Under the pieces are notes generated by a model. It was given only the letters and a program-made list of their open reading frames with translations. It had not been told where the DNA came from and did no database searches. Position numbers and translations under genes: made by a program. Positions 7,621 to 13,571 of a DNA stretch of 13,571 nucleotides are shown piece after piece. The first letter of the stretch is position 1; each line of letters opens with the position of its first letter. Source of the DNA: an uncultured Alistipes sp. (GTDB lineage: Bacteria; Bacteroidota; Bacteroidia; Bacteroidales; Rikenellaceae); the NCBI GenBank assembly GCA_937880705.1, contig CALGRZ010000053.1:1-13571 (forward strand), written 5' to 3'.

Positions 7621-8451
7621 TTACTGCTTATTAAAGATTGCGGCAATAGCGTGGCGGTTGGCCGTTGTGGCATTGAACAACAGCTCGATGCCGAGCGATG
7701 TATCCTCCTCGTCGGGGTTAAGCATCACAGCCATATCGCCCTGCAACGTGCGCTCCGAGTAGAGCACCTTATCCTCGTCGGTAGCCTTGCCAAACTTCAA
7801 GTGACGGCATATCTCGGCTGTGGTGGCGTTAAGTGCCACGCCCTGCTCATCGAGAATTACTATGCTGTCGAGCAGCTGCTCTACGTCGGCCACCTGGTGT
7901 GTAGATATCACCACCATGCGCTCCTCGTTGACATATCCGGCCAGCACACGGCGAAAGACACTCTTCGAGGGGATATCGAGGCCGTTGGTAGGCTCATCGA
8001 GCAGCAATATCTCCACGTTGCAGGCCAAGGCAAAGGCGATGTAGGCCTTCTTACGCTGACCCATAGACATAGAGTGCAGTCGCTCCTCGGGCTTCACCTG
8101 GAACTCGGCACAGTAACCACGCATCTGCCCCATATCAAATCGGGGATAGAAGGGCGAGGTGATACGGGCAAACTTCTCGAGCGAAAGGTTGGGCAGATCG
8201 AACTCCTCGGGGATGATGATCATCTGCTGAAACATCTCGGCCCTACGCTTTGCAGGATCACAACCATTGATGGCAACACTGCCGCTTGTGGGTCGCATAA
8301 TACCCGTGAAGAGCTTAAGTAGCGTGGTCTTACCGATACCGTTACAACCGAGCAGTCCGTGAATATGTCCACGCTCGAGCTTTAACGATATATTGGTCAA
8401 CACCTGACGACGCGAGGTATAGCCAAAAGAGAGGGAGTTTGTTGTAATCAT
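7621..8451 (-). CDS. ABC transporter ATP-binding protein (YtrB/CcmA-like export type)
   Basis: This is a 276-residue cytoplasmic ATPase energising the two membrane proteins encoded next. Walker A is GCNGIGKTT (residues 35-43). The signature is MSMGQ (128-132), a departure from the canonical LSGGQ. Walker B is ILLLDEP (148-154) with the D-loop at GLD (157-159), and the switch His is His185 (STHQ). The usual Q-loop Gln is not obvious: the segment reads IIIPEEFDLP (about 78-87), with Glu where Gln is common. About 70 residues after the H-loop form a family-specific C-terminal extension. It is the first gene of the operon, behind a strong promoter and inverted-repeat operator, divergent from uvrC. 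The class matches multidrug, bacitracin-type or envelope-stress exporters; the substrate is unknown. Confidence 0.93.
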   Translation of the reverse strand: MITTNSLSFGYTSRRQVLTNISLKLERGHIHGLLGCNGIGKTTLLKLFTGIMRPTSGSVAINGCDPAKRRAEMFQQMIIIPEEFDLPNLSLEKFARITSPFYPRFDMGQMRGYCAEFQVKPEERLHSMSMGQRKKAYIAFALACNVEILLLDEPTNGLDIPSKSVFRRVLAGYVNEERMVVISTHQVADVEQLLDSIVILDEQGVALNATTAEICRHLKFGKATDEDKVLYSERTLQGDMAVMLNPDEEDTSLGIELLFNATTANRHAIAAIFNKQ

Positions 8452-8487
8452 AATGCTGTTATGTTAGGTTTATTAGTTACCATCACG

Positions 8488-8509
8488 GTGTATTACATCA
8501 TTAATACAC
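8488..8509 (-). promoter_or_regulatory. 22-bp inverted repeat, likely GntR/YtrA-type operator
   Basis: GTGTATTA (8488-8495) and TAATACAC (8502-8509) form a perfect 8+8-bp inverted repeat with a 6-nt spacer. It starts 1 nt past the -7 box and covers the predicted transcription start (about 8508). The outer half-sites GTGTA and TACACT resemble the long inverted repeat I recall for Bacillus subtilis YtrA (AGTGTA/TACACT). Binding by the operon's own GntR protein is inferred. Confidence 0.72.
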
Positions 8510-8510
8510 T

Positions 8511-8542
8511 GCAAAGGTAGTAATAATTTTTATAGTTGCAAA
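8511..8542 (-). promoter_or_regulatory. Bacteroidota-type promoter of the ABC/GntR operon
   Basis: The -33 TTTG is at 8542-8539 and the -7 TACCTTTG at 8519-8512, with a 19-nt spacer, an excellent consensus match. The leader to the ATPase ATG is about 55 nt. The -7 nonamer CTACCTTTG is identical to that of the DUF819 gene promoter. Confidence 0.82.
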
Positions 8543-8588
8543 TTTTTTGGAAAAAATTTTGAGCTATCCTGCTCTAACATATTTTTCT

Positions 8589-8597
8589 TATCTTTGC
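8589..8597 (+). promoter_or_regulatory. uvrC -7 promoter box almost touching the start codon
   Basis: TATCTTTGC fits TAnnTTTG exactly and ends 3 nt before the ATG at 8601. No TTTG is found 19-20 nt upstream; the nearest (8558-8561) has a 27-nt spacer, so the -33 is poor. Transcription would begin at about 8599-8602, giving a leaderless or nearly leaderless mRNA. Confidence 0.65.
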
Positions 8598-8600
8598 ACT

Positions 8601-10433
8601 ATGAAGCGCGTAATTAGCGAACACATACGCCAGCAGGTGGCGGCACTACCCCACAGCCCGGGTGTCTATCAATTTGTAGACAGCCAGGGCAAGATTATAT
8701 ATGTAGGTAAGGCCAAGTCGCTGAAACGTCGCGTATCGTCATACTTTGTCGACCGAGAGGACCACACGGCCAAGGTGCTTGTGATGACACGTCAGGTGGT
8801 CGACATTCGCCACATCGTGGTTGACAGCGAACAGGATGCACTTCTGCTGGAGAACTCGCTAATCAAGACACTCCAACCTCGATACAACATCCTGCTCAAG
8901 GACGACAAGAGCTACCCTTGGATAGTTATCCGACGCGAGCCCTTCCCGCGCGTACAATCTACACGCGAACTCATACGCGACGGCTCGAAGTACTATGGCC
9001 CCTACGGAACTATATCGACACAACGCGCCATACTGGAGTTTATACGCGAGGTGATACCTCTGAGAACATGCAACCACGACCTCTCGCCACGCGCCATAGC
9101 CTCCGGCCGCCACACGGTATGTCTGCAATACCACCTTGGCAACTGCAAAGGCCCCTGCGTAGGAGCCCAGGACGAGGCATCATACGCCGAGAGTATCGCC
9201 CTGGTACAATCTATCCTCAAAGGTGATCTGCGCCCCGTGAGGGAGTGGCTCACAAAGGAGATGTGGAGGGCTGCCGAGGAGCTACGCTTCGAACAGGCCG
9301 AACAGTATAAACAACGTCTCGCAGCACTGGACAAGTACCAGGCACGATCAGTGATCGTAAGCTCGCATATTGTTGATTGCGATGTATTTACGCTGCTTGC
9401 CGACGAGGATGACGATGTGGCCTACTGCAACTACCTACGCATCAGCCACGGCTCTATCACAGCCGTGCAGACGCTGCGCATAAGTCGAGGCATAGAGACC
9501 TCGCCAGAGGCTCTGCTCACGGCCGCCATACAGCACCTTGTCGAGAGCCTCGACCTGAAGCTTTCGCGCGAGGTGATAGTACCATACCTGCCATCATCGG
9601 CACTACTCTTCGATGGCGTGACATTCACCGTGCCGAAGCGTGGCGAAAAGGCCAAACTTGTGGAGTTCTCCGAGCGATGCGCACGCCTATACCGCGCAGA
9701 GCTGATGCGCAACATGGAGATAAAGAACCCCGAGCGACATACCGACCGTCTGATGTCGGCCATGCAACGCGAGCTGCGCCTCGACCGCGAGCCACGACAT
9801 ATCGAGTGCTTCGACAACTCCAACCTACAAGGCACCAACGCCGTATCGGCGTGCGTAGTATTCCGCAACGGCAAGCCGTCGCGCCGTGACTATCGCCACT
9901 ACAACGTGCAGAGTGTCGAGGGCCCCAACGACTACGCCACCATGCAGGAGGTGATACGTCGCCGCTACACACGTCTGCTGAACGAAGAGCTACCACTGCC
10001 CGACCTGATCATTGTCGATGGTGGCAAGGGACAGCTATCGAGTGCCGTAGAGGTGCTACGCGAGCTGGGACTCTATGGTCGCATACCCATCATAGGACTT
10101 GCCGAGCGTTACGAGGAGGTCTACTACCCCAACGACCCTATGCCCTACTACCTGTCGCGCACGGGTGAGCCTCTGAAGGTGATATGTCACATCCGCGATG
10201 AGGCACACCGCTTCGGCATCACACACCACCGCAACAAGCGCAGCAAGGCCCTTACAACAAGCGAATTAGACAATATAAAGGGCATAGGCGAGAAGAGCCG
10301 CACTGCCCTGCTGCGCCATTTCCGATCTACCAAGGCGATACGCACGGCCACCGAAGCGATGTTAAGCGATGCAATAGGCCCGGCCAAGGCCAAGTTGGTA
10401 TACGACTACTTCAATAGAGAGAAGGATAGTTAG
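8601..10433 (+). CDS. uvrC: UvrC, excinuclease ABC subunit C
   Basis: This is the dual-incision nuclease of nucleotide excision repair: it cuts 3' and then 5' of damage marked by UvrA/UvrB. It is 610 residues and apparently complete. The N-terminal GIY-YIG nuclease spans about 16-95 (GVYQF at 21, IIYVGKAKSLKRR at 32-44). Cys157, Cys174, Cys182 and Cys186 match the spacing of the iron-sulfur ligands known in E. coli UvrC. A UVR motif for UvrB contact lies near 220-243. The RNase H-like 5' nuclease follows, with IECFDNSNLQG (Asp405) and LIIVDGGKGQL (Asp473), then a helix-hairpin-helix (LDNIKGIGEKSRTALLRHF, about 556-574). An in-frame upstream ATG at 8547 would lie before the -7 box, so the ATG at 8601 is chosen. 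It is divergent from the ABC operon and monocistronic. Confidence 0.97.
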   Translation: MKRVISEHIRQQVAALPHSPGVYQFVDSQGKIIYVGKAKSLKRRVSSYFVDREDHTAKVLVMTRQVVDIRHIVVDSEQDALLLENSLIKTLQPRYNILLKDDKSYPWIVIRREPFPRVQSTRELIRDGSKYYGPYGTISTQRAILEFIREVIPLRTCNHDLSPRAIASGRHTVCLQYHLGNCKGPCVGAQDEASYAESIALVQSILKGDLRPVREWLTKEMWRAAEELRFEQAEQYKQRLAALDKYQARSVIVSSHIVDCDVFTLLADEDDDVAYCNYLRISHGSITAVQTLRISRGIETSPEALLTAAIQHLVESLDLKLSREVIVPYLPSSALLFDGVTFTVPKRGEKAKLVEFSERCARLYRAELMRNMEIKNPERHTDRLMSAMQRELRLDREPRHIECFDNSNLQGTNAVSACVVFRNGKPSRRDYRHYNVQSVEGPNDYATMQEVIRRRYTRLLNEELPLPDLIIVDGGKGQLSSAVEVLRELGLYGRIPIIGLAERYEEVYYPNDPMPYYLSRTGEPLKVICHIRDEAHRFGITHHRNKRSKALTTSELDNIKGIGEKSRTALLRHFRSTKAIRTATEAMLSDAIGPAKAKLVYDYFNREKDS

Positions 10434-10481
10434 ACACTCTCAAGATGCCTCAAGAAGCATCGCTCGGGTGGTATATAAAGT

Positions 10482-10510
10482 AAGTGCCTCGGGATAACCC
10501 CGAGGCACTT
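10482..10510. terminator. Hairpin between convergent uvrC and DUF1015 gene, probably bidirectional terminator
   Basis: AAGTGCCTCGGG (10482-10493) and CCCGAGGCACTT (10499-10510) form a perfect 12-bp stem with a 5-nt loop (ATAAC). It lies 48 nt after the uvrC stop and 42 nt after the DUF1015 stop. The A/T ends of the stem supply short U stretches in both directions (TT on plus; ACTTTATATA on minus). The run of Us is short, so efficiency is uncertain. Confidence 0.8.
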
Positions 10511-10552
10511 CTCATTCATAAGAGGCTTACCACAACCTCCTATGCGGTTAAA

Positions 10553-11797
10553 CTACTCCTCGAAAGAGTGGATAACAACACCCGAACGCAGCTTGGGCTC
10601 AAACCAAGTAGTCTTGGGAGGCATGATATTGCCGGTGTCGGCAATGTCAATCAGCTGCTGCATAGATACGGGATAGAGAGCGAAGGCAACCTTCATCTCA
10701 CCGCTGTCAACACGCTTCTGCAACTCACCCAGACCACGAATACCGCCTACGAAGTCGATACGCTTCGAGGTACGCAGGTCGGCGATGCCGAGTACGCGGT
10801 CGAGAACGAGGTTAGAGAGCACTGTTACATCCAGCACACCGATAGGATCGTTATCATCATAAGTACCCTCCTTGGCAGTCATCGAGTACCACTCACCGTC
10901 GATGTACATAGCGAAGTTGTGCAGAGCGTTGGGAGTGTAGATCTCCTTGCCCTTCTTCTCAACAACGAAGTTCTCCTCGATAGCCTTGAAGAAATCCTCC
11001 TTCGAGAGGCCGTTGAGATCCTTAACTACGCGGTTGTAGTCGATGATGCGCAGGTGCGATGCGGGGAAGGTAACAGCCAGGAAGAAGCAGTACTCCTCGT
11101 CACCAGTGTGGTTGGGGTTCTTCGAAGCGCACTCCTGACCTACGCGGGCAGCAGCAGCGGTACGGTGGTGACCATCAGCAACATACAAAGCGGGGATACC
11201 CTTGAAGAGCTCGGTGATGCGGTCGTTGGTCTCCTTGCAACGGATAACCCACATGTGGTGGCCAAAGCCATCCTCGGCAACGAAGTCATAGTCAGCCTCA
11301 TGCTCCTTAACCCACTTCTCAACGATAGCGTCGATCTCGGCGTTGTCGGGATAGGTGAAGAATACGGGCTCGATGTTAGCCTTCTGGTTGCGAACGTGAA
11401 TCATACGATCCTCCTCCTTATCGGGACGAGTAAGCTCATGCTTCTTGATAGCACCCGAGAGATAGTCATCGTAGTGGCAGCACATAGCGATACCGTACTG
11501 GGTACGGCCGTTCATGGTCTGGGCGTAGATGTAGTAGTACTCCTCGCCATCCTGTGCCAACCAGCCCTTCTCCTTCCACAGACGGAAGTTCTCCATAGCC
11601 TTCTCGTAAGCCTCCTGTGAGTGCTCATCGGCGATGGGGTCGAAATCGATCTCGGGCTTGATGATGTGGAGCAGTGAACGCTCCGAAGCCTCGGCCTTTG
11701 CCTCAACAGAGTTGAGAACGTCGTAGGGACGTGATGCTACCTCCGATGCATACTCCTTCGGAGGACGAATACCCTTAAAAGGTTTAATTCTTACCAT
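10553..11797 (-). CDS. DUF1015 protein of the serine biosynthesis operon
   Basis: This is a 414-residue soluble protein with the standard DUF1015 length and hallmarks: N-terminal IKPFKGIRPP and SRPYDVLN (about 23-29), then YVADGHHRTAAAA (205-216). The family has no role firmly known to me. The DGHHR motif (208-212) resembles the phosphate-binding loop of ParB/sulfiredoxin-fold proteins, including serine kinases SerK and SbnI; that link is inference. It follows serA by 75 nt and is the last gene of serC-serA-DUF1015. I recall this linkage in other Bacteroidota and in distant phyla. No phosphoserine phosphatase gene is in the window, so a role in phosphoserine/serine interconversion is attractive but unproven. 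The long open frame on the opposite strand here is a codon-bias shadow. Confidence 0.9.
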   Translation of the reverse strand: MVRIKPFKGIRPPKEYASEVASRPYDVLNSVEAKAEASERSLLHIIKPEIDFDPIADEHSQEAYEKAMENFRLWKEKGWLAQDGEEYYYIYAQTMNGRTQYGIAMCCHYDDYLSGAIKKHELTRPDKEEDRMIHVRNQKANIEPVFFTYPDNAEIDAIVEKWVKEHEADYDFVAEDGFGHHMWVIRCKETNDRITELFKGIPALYVADGHHRTAAAARVGQECASKNPNHTGDEEYCFFLAVTFPASHLRIIDYNRVVKDLNGLSKEDFFKAIEENFVVEKKGKEIYTPNALHNFAMYIDGEWYSMTAKEGTYDDNDPIGVLDVTVLSNLVLDRVLGIADLRTSKRIDFVGGIRGLGELQKRVDSGEMKVAFALYPVSMQQLIDIADTGNIMPPKTTWFEPKLRSGVVIHSFEE

Positions 11798-11833
11798 ATT
11801 TGATAATTTAATTTTCTACATTAAACAAATAGA

Positions 11834-11859
11834 GGCTGCCCCACTACCGCAGAGCAGCC
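11834..11859 (-). terminator. Intercistronic hairpin after serA (attenuator or partial terminator)
   Basis: GGCTGC (11834-11839) pairs with GCAGCC (11854-11859) around a 14-nt loop, 13 nt after the serA stop. On the minus strand the stem is followed by TCTATTTGTTTAATG, moderately U-rich. It resembles the hairpin after serC in its flank and arms (AGTGGCTGC and GGGCAGCC), so it may tune the ratio of serA to DUF1015 message. Confidence 0.5.
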
Positions 11860-11872
11860 ACTACGTTATCTA

Positions 11873-12796
11873 CTACTTGTTAACCTGGAAACGTACGTTG
11901 CCGTTAACGAAGAAGTCAACGATCTGACGTGCAGCAGCCAAACCAGCGTTTACGTTAGCCTCGGCAGTCTCGGCACCCTGCTTCTTGGGGGTACCAAAGT
12001 AACGCTTGCCAAACTTCTCTGCGTATACCTCCTTTGCATCGGGAGCGATGTCGGTGATATACTTCAGATCCTCGCGCTCCTCCATAGCCTTCATCAGGCC
12101 CTCCTCGTTGATAACCTCCTTACGGGCGGTGTTAACGATGGTAGCACCCTTGGGCATAGACATAGCCAGGTCGTAACCGATAGAGCCCTTGGTCTCGGCA
12201 GTTGCGGGGATGTGCAGTGACAGGTAGTCAGCAGCAGCATAGAGCTCGGCGATAGAGTTCATCTTCTTAACGCCGTCACGCTCGAAGACAGCCTCATCGG
12301 TGATGAAGGGATCGTAAGCTACCACGTTCATGCCCAGAGCCTTACCCTTAAGACCTACCAGACGACCTACGTTACCGTAAGCGTGGATAGCGAGGGTCTT
12401 GCCCTGAAGCTCCGAACCGGTACCGGGGTTGAACTGGTTACGAGCCATGTAAACCATCATACCGAGAGCCAACTCGGCAACAGCGTTAGAGTTCTGACCG
12501 GGAGTATTCATAACAACTACCTTGTGAGCAGTTGCAGCAGCGAGGTCTACGTTGTCGAAACCTGCACCTGCACGAACCACGATCTTAAGCTGCTTGGCAG
12601 CCTCGATAACCTCGGCAGTAACCTTGTCGCTACGGATGATCAGCGCGTCTACATCGGCAACAGCGGCCAGAAGCTCCGACTTGTCGGCATACTTCTCCAG
12701 GCGTACTACCTCGTAGCCTGCCTCCTTCAAGATTGACTCAATACCCTCGACTGCAGTCTTTGCAAAGGGCTTCTCGGTTGCAATAAGTACCTTCAT
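11873..12796 (-). CDS. serA: D-3-phosphoglycerate dehydrogenase, short form without ACT domain
   Basis: This enzyme oxidises 3-phosphoglycerate to 3-phosphohydroxypyruvate with NAD+, the first step of serine synthesis. It has 307 residues, so it consists of substrate- and nucleotide-binding domains only and lacks the C-terminal ACT domain that mediates serine feedback in E. coli. Visible features are the substrate loop VVRAGAGFDNVD (73-84), the nucleotide loop AYGNVGRLVG (139-148), Arg225 in VNTARKE, and TPKKQGAETAEANVNAG (269-285). At the position of the usual catalytic His (TPHIG in other forms) this protein has Lys, as described for the Lys-type (type III) enzymes such as that of Entamoeba. 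It starts 95 nt after serC, across a GC-rich hairpin, and precedes the DUF1015 gene. Confidence 0.95.
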   Translation of the reverse strand: MKVLIATEKPFAKTAVEGIESILKEAGYEVVRLEKYADKSELLAAVADVDALIIRSDKVTAEVIEAAKQLKIVVRAGAGFDNVDLAAATAHKVVVMNTPGQNSNAVAELALGMMVYMARNQFNPGTGSELQGKTLAIHAYGNVGRLVGLKGKALGMNVVAYDPFITDEAVFERDGVKKMNSIAELYAAADYLSLHIPATAETKGSIGYDLAMSMPKGATIVNTARKEVINEEGLMKAMEEREDLKYITDIAPDAKEVYAEKFGKRYFGTPKKQGAETAEANVNAGLAAARQIVDFFVNGNVRFQVNK

Positions 12797-12834
12797 AATT
12801 AGGTTAAATTTGCTTTTTAGGTTTTTGTATTAAG

Positions 12835-12863
12835 GGCTGCCCGCACCCAAGGGAGGGGCAGCC
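12835..12863 (-). terminator. Intercistronic hairpin after serC (attenuator or processing site)
   Basis: GGCTGCCC (12835-12842) pairs perfectly with GGGCAGCC (12856-12863) around a 13-nt loop, 28 nt after the serC stop. The minus-strand sequence after the stem is A-rich rather than U-rich (CTTAATACAAAAACC), so it is a poor terminator. An RNA-stability or processing element, or an attenuator, is more likely. No promoter-like TAnnTTTG follows before serA. Confidence 0.5.
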
Positions 12864-12891
12864 ACTCGATTAGTTTGTTAATGTCTGCGGA

Positions 12892-13571
12892 TTACTTGTG
12901 AAGCTCCTCAAACTCCTTCATGCAAGCTACCAGAGCCTCAACTGAGGCCTTGGGGCAAGCGTTGTAGATAGAGGCACGGAAACCACCTACTGAACGGTGA
13001 CCCTTGATACCTACCATGCCACGCTCCTTAGCAAACTCCATGAACTCCTTCTCGAACTCCTCCTTACCTGGAGCCATTACGAAGCAAACATTCATCAATG
13101 AACGGTCCTCCTTAGCAGCTGTACCTACGAACATAGAGTTGCGGTCGATCTCGTTGTAAAGCAACTCAGCCTTCTCCTTGTTCATCTTGTACATAACCTC
13201 AACGCCACCAAGCTCCTTAACCCACTTCAAAGTCTGGTACATAACGAAGATAGGGAATACTGGAGGTGTGTTGAACATAGAGTGGTTGCGTGCCTCCTCT
13301 GGATAGTGAGTAGCGTAGTCAACCATAGTCTGAAGCTTGCGACCTGACTGGCCAAGAAGATCCTTGCGAATGATTACGAAAGTAACACCTGCAGGGCCTA
13401 CATTCTTCTGAGCGCCACCATAGATCATACCATACTTCTTGATATCAATAGGACGAGACATGATATCTGATGACATATCAGCAACCAAAGTTACAGGTGA
13501 GTCGATATCCTCATGAATCTCAGTACCGTAGATAGTGTTGTTGGTAGTGATGTGGAAGTAGTCAGCATCAG
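12892..13571 (-). CDS. serC: Phosphoserine aminotransferase (C-terminal 226 residues; cut by the right edge)
   Basis: This is the PLP enzyme that transaminates 3-phosphohydroxypyruvate with glutamate to phosphoserine, the step after SerA; SerC enzymes can also serve pyridoxal phosphate synthesis. The frame runs off the right edge, so the N-terminal third (about 130 residues of a 355-360-residue protein) is missing. The visible part opens with [14 protein letters not shown], a SerC hallmark. The PLP-binding lysine lies in [12 protein letters not shown], with its codon at 13405-13407. MVDYATH and [11 protein letters not shown] correspond to conserved C-terminal substrate-site segments, and [14 protein letters not shown] near the C-terminus is diagnostic. 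It is the first visible gene of serC-serA-DUF1015; the operon promoter lies outside the window. Confidence 0.96.
   Translation of the reverse strand, partial: DADYFHITTNNTIYGTEIHEDIDSPVTLVADMSSDIMSRPIDIKKYGMIYGGAQKNVGPAGVTFVIIRKDLLGQSGRKLQTMVDYATHYPEEARNHSMFNTPPVFPIFVMYQTLKWVKELGGVEVMYKMNKEKAELLYNEIDRNSMFVGTAAKEDRSLMNVCFVMAPGKEEFEKEFMEFAKERGMVGIKGHRSVGGFRASIYNACPKASVEALVACMKEFEELHK

Noticed and set aside
7564..8322. 252-codon plus-strand open frame
   Set aside because: It is antisense to the ABC ATPase, which has all the expected ATP-binding motifs.
8547..8600. 18-residue N-terminal extension of UvrC from the ATG at 8547
   Set aside because: It would start upstream of the -7 box, and its residues do not match the UvrC N-terminus, which begins at the ATG at 8601.
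10484..11620. 378-codon plus-strand open frame
   Set aside because: It begins inside the terminator hairpin and is antisense to the DUF1015 gene. Its Val/Leu/Ser-rich translation reflects the reverse complement of strongly biased codons.
1..13571. CRISPR arrays, transposons, tRNA or rRNA genes, or phage-type defence cassette
   Set aside because: No spaced direct repeats, terminal inverted repeats, transposase motifs or RNA-gene landmarks were found on either strand. Gene content is mostly core metabolism and repair.

Overview
The window looks like chromosomal DNA of a member of the Bacteroidota, probably order Bacteroidales and possibly an Alistipes-like genome. The evidence is the Bacteroidota-type promoters (-33 TTTG, 19-20 nt spacer, -7 TAnnTTTG), the lack of clear Shine-Dalgarno sequences, and the protein types: a phosphoglycerate dehydrogenase with TPKK at the active site, and DUF1015 next to serA and serC. 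The genus is a guess from general impression. I see no insertion sequences, phage genes, CRISPR arrays, tRNA or rRNA genes, and no gene-free stretch over 300 bases.

Layout, left to right. (1) 1-4564, all minus strand: a tight five-gene run read as cvfB-like RNA-binding protein, SAM methyltransferase, nitrilase-superfamily amidase, TauE/SafE permease and uvrA (cut by the left edge). Gaps are at most 9 nt or the genes overlap. A 29-bp inverted repeat lies directly before the first start codon. (2) 4663-5823, minus: a DUF819 membrane protein with its own promoter and a perfect 14-bp palindrome over the predicted transcription start. (3) 5904-8451, minus: a compact four-gene unit of ABC ATPase, two related membrane subunits and a GntR-family (YtrA-type) repressor. 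Its strong promoter has a 22-bp inverted repeat over the start point. (4) 8601-10433, plus: uvrC, divergent from the ABC unit, with a -7 box so close to its ATG that the mRNA is probably leaderless. (5) 10482-10510: a 12-bp-stem hairpin between the converging uvrC and DUF1015. (6) 10553-13571, minus: serine biosynthesis genes serC (cut by the right edge), serA and a DUF1015 gene, with related GC-rich hairpins in both intercistronic gaps.

Functionally the window joins nucleotide excision repair (uvrA and uvrC, separately transcribed on opposite strands), serine synthesis and an autoregulated transporter. The two points I rate highest are these. The ABC/GntR unit is probably a self-repressing, envelope-stress-type exporter with two diverged permeases. 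The DUF1015 protein carries a DGHHR motif like that of ParB/sulfiredoxin-fold serine kinases and sits in a serine operon with no visible phosphoserine phosphatase gene.
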